From contig CAKMYZ010000006.1 of the NCBI GenBank assembly GCA_929200255.1, positions 1-64,000 of the forward strand: 64,000 bases of DNA. Reading direction: 5' to 3'. Of this stretch, positions 11,087 to 19,018 are shown piece after piece; the stretch's first letter is position 1, and each line of letters begins with the position of its first letter. Position numbers and translations under genes: made by a program. The notes beneath the pieces are model-generated. The model made no database searches. It worked only from the letters and a program-made list of their open reading frames with translations, and was not told where the DNA came from. The stretch comes from an uncultured Alphaproteobacteria bacterium. Its GTDB lineage: Bacteria > Pseudomonadota > Alphaproteobacteria > Rhodobacterales > Rhodobacteraceae.

Positions 11087-11881
11087 TTGGAAGAGTTCAT
11101 AGTCGCTTTCCTCTCTCTGGCTTGTTTGATTTTGTCCGTCCTTTTGGTCTTCGCCATCGTGAGCTACAGCCGTGTGCAGCGGGCAAGAACGAAGGCACGA
11201 CTTAGGCTCAACAAATATACTAGCGCGGCCGAACATCGTTCTGCTTTGATCCTTCGAGAGCTTGATGACTTGTTTCAAAAGAGAACTGGTCTTAGCAACT
11301 CGCTAATTGAACATGCGAAAGGCGGAGAAACTTCCAGTAGTTTTCGGGATCAATCTACAGATTTCATGCAGGCAACTGTTGAAACGACAGCCAAGTTGTT
11401 GAACCAAATTACAGGTGACGAATGCGCCGTTTCCGTCAAACTCTTCTTTCCGGACGCAGCTACAAGTAAACCATTGGTCAGAACTTTTTTTCGAGACCAC
11501 CGATCTGCCAAGAGACGCATTGTCGAATACGAAAAGCTAGAGCCGTATGGATATGAGAAAAATTCGATCCTGAAGACCATTATAGACACTAAGCCCTACA
11601 TAACATTCGAGTATTCAAACAACTTGGATCTAAACCCAAGCAACTATCGAAACCCCAATTCTAATTGGCGCAGTCATTTTAGAGCGTCGGCTATACATAG
11701 AATATCCAACCCAGAAGACCAAAGCCCCGGGCAAACGTATGGTTTTTTGTGCGCCGACAATCGTGACGGGAATTTCAATGATACTGAGGTTCGTAGGGTC
11801 ATGAGCATCGTTTCGACGGCTATCTACTATTGCATTTATGCAACAACTGCCTTAGAATTCCTAGAGGCAGCAGAGCGATGA
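11087..11881 (+). CDS. Membrane-anchored GAF-like protein, first gene of the ART module
   Basis: A 264-aa protein with one N-terminal transmembrane helix at residues about 5-27 (VAFLSLACLILSVLLVFAIV) followed by a basic patch, so the rest is probably cytoplasmic. Residues about 85-255 look like a GAF-type sensor domain, with the typical final strand YGFLCADNRDGNFND and a long C-terminal helix; the assignment is from pattern only. The start is TTG at 11087 behind AAAGAGG. The next gene begins inside its stop codon (ATGA). An anchored sensor or effector next to a toxin-like gene resembles the layout of several defence modules, but no nucleotide cyclase is present. Function unknown. Confidence 0.7.
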   Translation: MEEFIVAFLSLACLILSVLLVFAIVSYSRVQRARTKARLRLNKYTSAAEHRSALILRELDDLFQKRTGLSNSLIEHAKGGETSSSFRDQSTDFMQATVETTAKLLNQITGDECAVSVKLFFPDAATSKPLVRTFFRDHRSAKRRIVEYEKLEPYGYEKNSILKTIIDTKPYITFEYSNNLDLNPSNYRNPNSNWRSHFRASAIHRISNPEDQSPGQTYGFLCADNRDGNFNDTEVRRVMSIVSTAIYYCIYATTALEFLEAAER

Positions 11882-12357
11882 GAACCAAGTCGAAGCCGAT
11901 AATGCCAATCTCACTTTCCGATGACGGGAGCGGAAATACCGTTGTCCACTATGAAGTGAGTGACATCTCGAATGCTTACCCCAGTGTCTTGAGACTGTAC
12001 GCGCAGGCATATTCTTCCAACAAGTTGTCTAGCGCGTTCTTTCGAAGTGAACAGACATGGATAGATACGGTAACGAATCGGATTCGTCAAAGAACCGTAA
12101 TTGAAAGTGAAGTCAATTTCGACCGAAACCAAGACACTGCTCTTGGTTCGCAGATCGCCCAAGTCAGTGTTTCTCAGCAAGGAGAAACAGATTTGGATCA
12201 ACCCAAAGGAAAAAAACAATCAGACGACGGCTTGCTGAAAAGCAAACAAATGCTTGAATTTGTTGAAGACATGGCGAGCTCAGGTGCTAAGATTGATGAT
12301 GATGAGTTGAAATTGAAGTATCGAGTACTCAATAAATGGTTGTCTGAGCGACAGTAG
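11878..12357 (+). CDS. Unknown 159-aa soluble protein, second gene of the ART module
   Basis: Starts at an ATG overlapping the preceding stop (ATGA), a strong sign of co-translation. A longer frame reading from 11830 is unlikely because it overlaps the upstream gene more. The product has no signal peptide or membrane segment. It is hydrophilic and low in cysteine, with a central Gln/Ser/Asp-rich stretch (about residues 80-115) and a charged helical C-terminus (LKLKYRVLNKWLSERQ). No family is recognised. It is followed by an intrinsic terminator 20 bp downstream. A partner or antitoxin-like role to its neighbours is possible but rests only on position. Confidence 0.65.
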   Translation: MRTKSKPIMPISLSDDGSGNTVVHYEVSDISNAYPSVLRLYAQAYSSNKLSSAFFRSEQTWIDTVTNRIRQRTVIESEVNFDRNQDTALGSQIAQVSVSQQGETDLDQPKGKKQSDDGLLKSKQMLEFVEDMASSGAKIDDDELKLKYRVLNKWLSERQ

Positions 12358-12376
12358 CATGATTAGTGTTTGTATA

Positions 12377-12399
12377 GCCGCCCTAAGGGGCGGCTTTTT
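12377..12399 (+). terminator. Rho-independent terminator
   Basis: A perfect 7-bp GC stem, GCCGCCC/GGGCGGC, with a TAAG loop and a T5 run, 20 bp after the stop of the 159-aa gene. It would end transcription from 11087, yet the ART-like gene starts only 14 bp later, so that gene either depends on read-through or has a promoter overlapping the hairpin. Confidence 0.9.
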
Positions 12400-12412
12400 A
12401 TAAGGGAAAAAG

Positions 12413-13114
12413 TTGCGGTTTTTTCACGGGACTACATTTGAAACTGCGGAGAAAATCATCCGCGAGCGAAGATTTAAGGCTTCAAACCACCTTTACGACT
12501 GGCTTGGCCCAGGGGTGTATTTCTTTCAAGATGCACCATTGAAGGCTCTCGATTATGCATCGAGGTACGTCTTACCTAGACATGATGCGGACACAGAGCT
12601 GGCTGTTGTTGTTGCGGAGCTGTCCTTAGAAAATTGCTTTGATCTACTGCGGAATGATTACAGTTTGTTGGCCAAGCGAAACTTCGGTCGTCTTGTCAAG
12701 CAATCAAAGCGACAAAAGCGCCCAATCTTGAGGGAGTTCAATGAACAACCTCATAGAATTTTTCATGGTGAAGTGTCGGAGGCCGACGTCCAAAGATCGG
12801 GTTATAACATTGATGATTGCCGAAACATCAGATCTTTGATTTCAGACCTGAATACCAGCAACAGAGGTGAGTTCGATTGTGTGAGATCAGCCTTTTGGGG
12901 AGGGGCCGAGATTTTCAAAGGCTCATTTATTTTTGATCATACGAATATTCAGGTCTGCGTTCTTTCCCAAGACTTTAGTTTTGAGGAGGATTTACAATCC
13001 GAAGACGTCTATTTGAGCGCGGATATGTCACCATTCACTGGGAAATTGGATATTTTTGAGTTTAGCCTACCTCACAGTGAGGCGCTCAGTTCGTTTGTCA
13101 GGTCACCGAAGTAG
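12413..13114 (+). CDS. ADP-ribosyltransferase-fold protein, candidate toxin
   Basis: A 233-aa protein whose N-terminus matches the ART pattern: FFHGTT with His5, YDWLGPGVYFF with Tyr36, and AVVVAELSL as a following strand. Near residues 155-182, FDCVRSAFWGGAEIF with Glu166 and NIQVCV resemble the last conserved block of this family, giving a plausible H-Y-E triad. Proteins like this are widespread but, to my knowledge, not characterised; ADP-ribosylation of a protein or nucleic-acid target is inferred. The start is TTG at 12413 with only a weak AAGGG upstream. The gene is AT-rich and overlaps the convergent gene at 13103 by 12 bp. It lies immediately behind a terminator that closes the two-gene unit before it. 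Confidence 0.72.
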   Translation: MRFFHGTTFETAEKIIRERRFKASNHLYDWLGPGVYFFQDAPLKALDYASRYVLPRHDADTELAVVVAELSLENCFDLLRNDYSLLAKRNFGRLVKQSKRQKRPILREFNEQPHRIFHGEVSEADVQRSGYNIDDCRNIRSLISDLNTSNRGEFDCVRSAFWGGAEIFKGSFIFDHTNIQVCVLSQDFSFEEDLQSEDVYLSADMSPFTGKLDIFEFSLPHSEALSSFVRSPK

Positions 13115-14125
13115 GACAAACCTGCTCCGCCTTTTGAAACAACCAAGTGTCACTTCTCCTCCCTCCCCGGACTGGTACGTTTGTTCAGATAGATCACTCA
13201 TATCCCAAAGCATCACCTGGCGAGTGATAAATAGCGGATTGTACCTTTTGAATTGAGTAGGGAATTTCCTTATGCAACTTGCTAGTCGCCTCCTGGAACT
13301 TGCCGCCGTCCCGCGATTGCTATCAATTACGTAGACCACGATCGTTCTTCCCCAACCGAGGTGGTTCCGCACCTCCATATCGAACAACTGGTTGTATACC
13401 AAGTGCTTCCGCCCAATCGTTGCGTCCCGAATAATGTTCCCACACTCAATCGTCTCGTGTCCGCAATCATGCTCCAGGATCACGTGGTAGTCACCGATGA
13501 TCAGCGTCTTGTCCGGCTGCGGGCGCAGCGTGTGGGTCAGCCCATCATGATGGATCGTCACCTCCGGGTAGATCGGTTTGCCATCGGCATCATAGTGCGG
13601 CTCATATCCAAACGGCAGATTATGTTTGCGGGCCGTCAGCTCAAACGCGACCAACTCGTCGCACATCTCCACATCGTGGCGCAGGAAGCGCCAGTCGCGC
13701 GATGGCACAGGCGGCACCCGCCGGAACGGCACGCCAAAGAGTTGTTCGATCAGGCGGCGTGATCGTGTCGTGTCGAGATAGATGTACGGCAATGATCGAA
13801 TTGGCTTGGCGATGTCCATTGGTTTGATCACGTTCAGCATGCGATCCGGGCCGGTTGAGAGGCGGCGCAGAATGCCTTGCATGCGCCGCAGAGTGCCGAC
13901 TTGATCTTGGTACAGGCGGAAGAGCTGCTCCGCAGTGGGCTTCCCCATCAGATGCACCGACAGCAAAATCTGCTCTTCGATACTGGCGTCAAACAGGCGG
14001 TTGTTCCCTTCCCCGGTCGGCGATGTTGCTTGGTGTTTTTTGCTCACCCATTCAGTATACGACACCCCCCTGTTCAACGTGATGGGTCTCTCCCCCACCA
14101 ACCGGTGTCGGTCAAAGCGATCCAT
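13103..14125 (-). CDS. Replication-relaxation-like DNA-binding protein
   Basis: A 340-aa protein with a winged-helix-like N-terminal half (IEEQILLSVHLMGKPTAEQLFRLY) followed by a segment ending DVEMCDELVAFELTARKH. This resembles the replication-relaxation (MobC-type accessory) family found on conjugative and mobilizable elements; the call is from pattern and context. The ATG at 14125 is chosen; a GTG at 14161 would add 12 residues but has no ribosome site. The next gene upstream on the same strand is a VirD4-like ATPase, separated by about 440 bp that contain three hairpins. Together they suggest DNA mobilisation. The last 12 bp overlap the ART-like gene on the other strand. Confidence 0.6.
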   Translation of the reverse strand: MDRFDRHRLVGERPITLNRGVSYTEWVSKKHQATSPTGEGNNRLFDASIEEQILLSVHLMGKPTAEQLFRLYQDQVGTLRRMQGILRRLSTGPDRMLNVIKPMDIAKPIRSLPYIYLDTTRSRRLIEQLFGVPFRRVPPVPSRDWRFLRHDVEMCDELVAFELTARKHNLPFGYEPHYDADGKPIYPEVTIHHDGLTHTLRPQPDKTLIIGDYHVILEHDCGHETIECGNIIRDATIGRKHLVYNQLFDMEVRNHLGWGRTIVVYVIDSNRGTAASSRRRLASCIRKFPTQFKRYNPLFITRQVMLWDMSDLSEQTYQSGEGGEVTLGCFKRRSRFVLLR

Positions 14126-14562
14126 AAGAAATCGTCGCCTATAACGACAATCTATACGCACCAGGTTCGCAAGCTGGCACCAACGCGAACGAAGTCACCT
14201 GGTCAGTATGGTGTCTCCCCCACCCTCTCAGTTGCGTCGCAATGGGTGGCGGGTGGGATATAGCGCGAATGCGCCTATATCTCGGACTGCGCTGACGTAG
14301 GTAAAGTATTGATTACAGTGCTTTCCTTCAATTCCTTCAAATCCTTTCGAAATCCGCCACGAAATTCGCGCGCACGGGTTCCAATCTTGATGGCATCTAG
14401 CCATCAAGATTGGGATCATTGCGCCAAGCAATGTTCACCTGCAAAAGCAGGTGAAGTCAGGCCGCAATTGCGCGTGTTTTGTGCCGCTACGGTCAGCAAT
14501 GCGCTGCGCTGATCCACATACATGACCCCCATAGGGGTTGGGGATGTGTATGGGGGGCTGTT
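14126..14562. other. 437-bp gap with three stem-loops, candidate oriT or control region
   Basis: No gene is supported here. Three hairpins are visible: GATATAG/CTATATC at 14257-14263 and 14275-14281 with an inner 3-bp stem; a perfect 14-bp stem at 14381-14394 and 14400-14413 with a 5-nt loop; and a perfect 9-bp stem at 14434-14442 and 14447-14455 with loop AAAA. None is followed by a T-run. The gap lies between the two mobilisation-type genes, where an oriT would be expected. Confidence 0.55.
14381..14413. repeat. 14-bp perfect hairpin in the mobilisation gap
   Basis: Arms CCAATCTTGATGGC (14381-14394) and its exact reverse complement (14400-14413) enclose ATCTA. It is the strongest of three neighbouring stem-loops and is not followed by T residues, so a DNA-processing or protein-binding role is likelier than termination. 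Confidence 0.75.
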
Positions 14563-15951
14563 TTACCCGCCCAACATGATCGCATTGATCGACCGGAACT
14601 GACCACGATCTTTCTTTTTAGCTGTTTGTTTGGGCAGCAGCTTCGGGACGCCGCCGTAGTGGCGGCTCGCCAGCCAGCGTTCATATTGTGCATCGATCTC
14701 AGCAATGGGACGCGCGTAGTTGCCTTGGGTGTATCCAATGATCCGGCGGGCTTGGCCGCGCGGTCGGTAGTCTGCCAAGACGCTACGGGCGCGTTTGGTG
14801 GCGACCGATGATCCGGTCTTGTATTGCAAGATGAAGTGATAGTCCCCTTGGTTGGCCAGCTCCTTGGGGTTGGTCAGTTCAACCGTCTCATAGAGACGTT
14901 TGGCGTCGTCACCGCCCACGCGAAACAGCACCTTAGTGCCGATGTTGCCCTTGATGGCAGCAAGCACCTGCGGGGCAATCTGGCCATCCGTGAACTGATG
15001 GCAGAGTGTGAAGCTGACCCGGTTCTTGCGAATGCCTGAAAGCGCCTCAATGATGGCCAGTGATCCCACTGATTGGAATTCGTCAATCACCACATGGAAC
15101 CCCGGAAATAGATGTTCGACCGGCTTGCCGTCTTGCGATGGCACCTCACGGTGTGTGCCCTCATAGATGATCCGGGACAGGATCAGCGATGCCAGCGTAT
15201 TGGCATTCACCGCCCCCATCTTCCACTTGTTAAAATCAAGGATCACCAACCGCTGACGCGCGATGGCATCGCGCAGATTGAGACGCGACTTCTGCTGCCC
15301 CAGGATATGACGCAGGGCGGGCGCGGATTGAAACCGCCGGATTTTATTTAGCGATGAATTTAGATTGTGGGCTTTGTCGGTTTTGCTCCAGGCTGCATAT
15401 TCGTTGAACCAAAAGTCTTTGACGGTCTGTTCGGTGCATTGGTTCACCACCCACCTACGATAGGCATCATCGTTGAGCATGCGCACGGCACCCAGCAAGG
15501 TGCCCTTGCTCTCGCCGGGTAGATCAAACAGTGGACGAATGGCATTCATCAGGATGTCATCCATCCGGGCACCCCAACTGGTTTGATGGATGTGGCGCAG
15601 GCTGGCGACGATCTCGTCAGTGAAGGAGGCAAAGTGTTGTGGCGCGATGCCGTCCAGTGGGTTGTATCCGACGGCAAAAGCTGGATCGAGCGGATTGACA
15701 TAGACCACATCCCCTGCCCGCTCTGGGGGGATGTGATCAAGCAGCCAGGCGGCGTCTTGACCGTGAAAGTCGAAATAGCAGCCGCCACGCCCGGCGTATA
15801 CGTCCTGCATGAAGCTCTGGCGGGCCCAGCAGCTCTTTCCCGTCCCTGTCTGGCCCAGAACATAGGCATGCTGAAATCGCGCCGTTTGCTCGAGCCAAAG
15901 CGGGCGCTCGTCACTGCGGGTTACACCCAGAAAATGTTGGTTGGATTGCAT
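14563..15951 (-). CDS. VirD4/TraD-like type IV coupling ATPase
   Basis: A 462-aa ATPase with Walker A GQTGTGKS at residues 33-40, Walker B in FHVVIDEFQ (about 283-291) and a C-terminal Lys/Arg-rich tail. The family docks relaxase-bound DNA to a type IV secretion channel and pumps it. Unlike classical VirD4, no N-terminal membrane helices are visible: the P-loop comes within 35 residues of the start. It is therefore of the soluble, short HerA/TraD-like type seen on mobilizable elements. No secretion-channel genes and no recognisable relaxase are in the island, so it would have to use a helper system. The hairpin-rich gap lies directly downstream of it. Confidence 0.82.
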   Translation of the reverse strand: MQSNQHFLGVTRSDERPLWLEQTARFQHAYVLGQTGTGKSCWARQSFMQDVYAGRGGCYFDFHGQDAAWLLDHIPPERAGDVVYVNPLDPAFAVGYNPLDGIAPQHFASFTDEIVASLRHIHQTSWGARMDDILMNAIRPLFDLPGESKGTLLGAVRMLNDDAYRRWVVNQCTEQTVKDFWFNEYAAWSKTDKAHNLNSSLNKIRRFQSAPALRHILGQQKSRLNLRDAIARQRLVILDFNKWKMGAVNANTLASLILSRIIYEGTHREVPSQDGKPVEHLFPGFHVVIDEFQSVGSLAIIEALSGIRKNRVSFTLCHQFTDGQIAPQVLAAIKGNIGTKVLFRVGGDDAKRLYETVELTNPKELANQGDYHFILQYKTGSSVATKRARSVLADYRPRGQARRIIGYTQGNYARPIAEIDAQYERWLASRHYGGVPKLLPKQTAKKKDRGQFRSINAIMLGG

Positions 15952-16282
15952 CGAAATCTTGGATCACCAGCCCGCCCAACCCAGGGCCATTGACGGAGAC
16001 GATGGATGGGTGCTGGTAGATTGAGCGCTTTGCTCGACCGCACAGCTAACCCGCTACACTTGGGTTGCGTTGGATGATCACCAGAGGTTCCGCGTTTGCA
16101 TTGGCCGCGTACTGCATCCAGTTTGGTATCCGGCAACCGGTCTCCGTGGGCGTGTACAGGTCACGGATCGCGCTGGTGATCGAAAAGGGCGATGACAAAC
16201 CGATTGTACCGCATTTTTTCAGCGCAGGACATCTGCTTGACTTAAGACCGCGTGCGTTCCGAAGTCTCATTTTTTCAAACCT
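15952..16282. other. 330-bp gap without a supported gene
   Basis: Short frames exist on both strands (for example 16065-16418 plus and 16046-16270 minus), but neither has a recognisable domain or a good ribosome site, and the former runs into the immunity gene. The gap probably holds the promoter of the coupling-ATPase gene and the 3' region of the toxin operon. I see no clear terminator. Confidence 0.5.
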
Positions 16283-16642
16283 TCAGCTATGCAGTTGGTT
16301 CTTCGCTAGATCCAACGCAACAGCCAGCTTCACTTGGGAGAGCTTTCGTAAGCCGTTCTTGTATTGTGCTAGGTCACATGCTTCGAGTACCCGTATGGCC
16401 GCTTGCTCAGAGGGATGATCAACCTCAATAAGCAATATGTTCTTACCATCGACCAAGATCCGGTAAATATCTTCACCTTGTTCCGGCACCCAGTCTAGTA
16501 CGAAGGCCGTTCTAAAGTACGGGAAGAGTTTCGAGATTTCGTCACGTATTGGCCGACTATCTTCATTTTTCATCAGTGCATCGCCGCTGCGACGAAGCTC
16601 AGCTCGAAACTGATCCTCCTGCATGGTGCCCAAAAGCTTCAC
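16283..16642 (-). CDS. Probable immunity protein for the RHS-core toxin
   Basis: A 119-aa cytoplasmic protein without signal peptide or membrane segment. A GTG at 16642 overlaps the toxin stop as GTGA, implying coupled translation; an ATG at 16624 is the alternative start. No family was recognised. Immediate placement downstream of a secreted polymorphic toxin, small size and acidic/mixed composition are the standard features of a cognate immunity gene, so the call is by context. It would bind and block the C-terminal domain of the protein encoded just upstream. Confidence 0.65.
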   Translation of the reverse strand: MKLLGTMQEDQFRAELRRSGDALMKNEDSRPIRDEISKLFPYFRTAFVLDWVPEQGEDIYRILVDGKNILLIEVDHPSEQAAIRVLEACDLAQYKNGLRKLSQVKLAVALDLAKNQLHS

Positions 16643-17484
16643 GGCAATCTTCCAGGCGTCGCAGTAACCAGATTCCCAAATCTGTCTGTCAAAACCGTCA
16701 TTGTGGTCGTTGGCTGAAAGCTATTGAACTTGTCATTCCCAACAGGGCTTCTGAGGGTCACAACTCTTTCATATCGCAAACCACTATTGCTCTGCAGAGT
16801 CCGAGTGATCGGCGAGCCAACAACCTGAGGGCTTTGAAGGATGGAGCGCAATTCGGACTGACTGACGGTAAACTGGCTTGCGTTCCTTTGTGGATTGTAA
16901 TGGCGGTCAACCACGTGCGACCAACCCGCCGTTTTGTCGCCATTTGGAATGTTTACCCTAGATTGAACGCGGCCCGGTATTGGGCTGTTCAAGCTCGACC
17001 CTGGTCGAAGAGTTACCGACGGGCCGCCATTTAGCGAATTGAAAACACTGCCCACATTCGCCATGGCCGTGGCGGCATCAATCTCACCAGTAATAACACC
17101 GGCAGCTTGCAGGCCTACATTGCCAGGATGCGCTGCAAAATTGTCGGCGGACACTCTTGGCCCATCAATTGTGCTAATTGTTTCGTCGTCTCGCACGATG
17201 CCAGAAAAGCAGTGTGTGCTCGTACATTCTGTAAAGGCCTCAACATCGCTTTCATCTCGTTCGTCAATGCCTAGGTGCCGATCGGAATTTGCGCCTTCAG
17301 CGTAGTAGTTACCATTTGGATCCAGTCGATTGACAGGATCATTGCCAGAATATGCGTATCGATTTGTCCCAACCCCTGGCTCCGTTGGATCCCACCAATC
17401 TGCCTGAATGAACAAAGCCGACGCCTGCGAAGCAAATAGGGCAAAGGTCAGCGTGAGGAGCAGCTTCTTCAAAATGTTCGTCAT
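16639..17484 (-). CDS. Sec-exported short RHS-core polymorphic toxin
   Basis: A 281-aa protein. Residues 1-23 form a clear signal peptide (KKLLLTLTFALFASQASA). Directly after it comes a minimal RHS-associated core (WWDPTEPGVGTNRYAYSGNDPVNRLDPNGN spread over residues 30-59), which normally sits at the end of proteins over 1000 aa. The C-terminal part (about 170-281) is the candidate toxin: His190 and His195 (WSHVVDRHY), SQFTVSQSEL and a strand-rich end reaching TATPGRLP. That layout resembles BECR-fold RNase toxins, which I infer without a search. A TTG one codon upstream is less likely than the ATG. It lies between a transglutaminase-like gene (35 bp upstream) and the probable immunity gene (4-bp overlap). 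Confidence 0.78.
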   Translation of the reverse strand: MTNILKKLLLTLTFALFASQASALFIQADWWDPTEPGVGTNRYAYSGNDPVNRLDPNGNYYAEGANSDRHLGIDERDESDVEAFTECTSTHCFSGIVRDDETISTIDGPRVSADNFAAHPGNVGLQAAGVITGEIDAATAMANVGSVFNSLNGGPSVTLRPGSSLNSPIPGRVQSRVNIPNGDKTAGWSHVVDRHYNPQRNASQFTVSQSELRSILQSPQVVGSPITRTLQSNSGLRYERVVTLRSPVGNDKFNSFQPTTTMTVLTDRFGNLVTATPGRLP

Positions 17485-17522
17485 CAAATGCCTCGCAGTT
17501 CAGTTGTACAGAAACAGCTAAC

Positions 17523-18446
17523 TTATCTCTCCAGTTGTCGCCAGCCCAAATTCTCCGCAGTTTCAAATGTCGTCTGATTGACCCGCTGGAGATAGGTCAG
17601 ATACGGGCGTTGGTCTTCCGGAACATCTGCGGCGGTCGGATAACGCTCGTAGAATTCGGATTGCAGCAGCAGATAAGCAGCACTCCCCTTCTTCACCATA
17701 GCGTAGGCAAAATTGGGATAGTGATCCAACACGATGTCAGCTACGGCCATGGCATCATGCAAGCGGCCTTCTTTGATCAGGTGTTCAACAACAACAACGG
17801 CTATGACTGCGACCGCCTCCTCGTTCGACAGAGGTGCCAGAAACACGCCATTGGCTATGGCGTCGTCCGTGATAGGCAGGTGGTCTCGATAGTGCTGATC
17901 GCGGGCGCGCCCTGCCCCACTGGTGGTTTCGAGATTGTGGGTGACACCGTCGTCGTCGGTGAATTTCACGAAGACATGTAGTGGTGCCATTGAGGGTGTC
18001 ACATCAAGCCCGAGACGTTGCCCAAGGATGATGAATAGAAATGGCATGGTGATGCAGTTTCCGCGCCGATCTTGGATGTAATCAGCGAGCAGTTTGTTTT
18101 GAACATCGAGGCCGTAGGGGTCGTCATGATCGTAGCTGAATGCCCGGTAATCATTCCACGGGCCGGGTTCATAGATGTACTGGCGGATGGTTTGTACCTT
18201 CGCCCAGCTGTCTGCCCCCACTGGGATCATGGATTGGATGGTCGCAACCATCTGATCGATTTGTGCAAGTTGTCGCTCAACATTGATAGAGGGATCGATC
18301 ATCTGATCGATCTCAACCTTGACGCGCGCCAGATCGATTGTTGCCATATCGCGCGTGAACAACTCGCGCACATCTGACCGGACATCGGCATGGGCCGTCG
18401 GTATGTAAAACATCAAGATAAAGAACGAATATAATATGCTGCGCAT
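17523..18446 (-). CDS. Periplasmic transglutaminase-like cysteine peptidase
   Basis: A 307-aa protein with a signal peptide (residues 1-20, ending PTAHA) and a transglutaminase-like core. Cys131 (RRGNC), His157 (APLHVFVKF) and a following acidic residue in HNLETTSG provide a plausible triad. The C-terminal third is helical and TPR-like. The ATG at 18446 is preferred over the frame opening at 18539: it has a good GAGGTGAG ribosome site and puts the signal peptide at the N-terminus. It begins the operon with the RHS-core toxin and immunity genes, so processing, cross-linking or release of the exported toxin is a reasonable but unproven role. Confidence 0.78.
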   Translation of the reverse strand: MRSILYSFFILMFYIPTAHADVRSDVRELFTRDMATIDLARVKVEIDQMIDPSINVERQLAQIDQMVATIQSMIPVGADSWAKVQTIRQYIYEPGPWNDYRAFSYDHDDPYGLDVQNKLLADYIQDRRGNCITMPFLFIILGQRLGLDVTPSMAPLHVFVKFTDDDGVTHNLETTSGAGRARDQHYRDHLPITDDAIANGVFLAPLSNEEAVAVIAVVVVEHLIKEGRLHDAMAVADIVLDHYPNFAYAMVKKGSAAYLLLQSEFYERYPTAADVPEDQRPYLTYLQRVNQTTFETAENLGWRQLER

Positions 18447-18654
18447 GAAGCTCACCTCAAGAAATGTTAGGTTGCAACAATGAGGCCGCAGGTTCCAACC
18501 GCATATCGCTTTTTTCCTCATCGCAGACCGGTTCTTCATCGTGAAGCAGCACTTACCGGTAGTACGTAAAGGCAGCTTTGATCGCTAAAGCAGAATTGGT
18601 TACCGGCGCGTGTGGCGAGTTGCGATGGGCACGGTTCTTGAGTAAATCACTCGG

Positions 18655-18993
18655 ATGACCAATCCGCTTTCTTTCAATGTCACCAACGAAGCAGGCTCTA
18701 TGCTTTGTCCGGTATGTGGCTTCCCAGATTATTCATCGTCTCCGGCGTATTCTGAAAGAGGAGGTGAAATCGGAACAACAATTTGTCCTTGCTGTCTATG
18801 GGAACCTGGATTTGACGACTGCACCGCTGCGTCAGCGCGAGCCAAAGACACAATTATCGCTTCTGTCCTATCATATCGAAGCAGTTGGGCCGTGACGAAG
18901 CAATGGCAGGGTCAACGTCACCGCAGGCCAGAAGGTTTTGATGGTTCGAGACAGCTCGTGGTATTGCTAAAGCTCGCACCCAATCTTCAATAG
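18655..18993 (+). CDS. CPCC-family cysteine-rich protein, possibly truncated or frameshifted
   Basis: The first 55 residues match the cysteine-rich CPCC family: CPVCGF near residue 18 and ICPCCLWEPGFDD near 44-56, probably a zinc ribbon. The C-terminal half (from about residue 70) is Arg/Gln-rich and looks unlike the family, suggesting a frameshift or altered end. CPCC proteins are often encoded beside polymorphic toxins, where they are thought to act in immunity; here the RHS toxin operon is divergent and 200 bp away. The ATG has only a weak upstream site. Confidence 0.55.
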   Translation: MTNPLSFNVTNEAGSMLCPVCGFPDYSSSPAYSERGGEIGTTICPCCLWEPGFDDCTAASARAKDTIIASVLSYRSSWAVTKQWQGQRHRRPEGFDGSRQLVVLLKLAPNLQ

Positions 18994-19018
18994 CTGTCGA
19001 AATCGTCACTTTAGATAA

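Noticed and set aside
16046-16418. Short frames in the gap before the immunity gene, both strands
   Set aside because: No domain, no ribosome site, and the plus-strand one overlaps the immunity gene.
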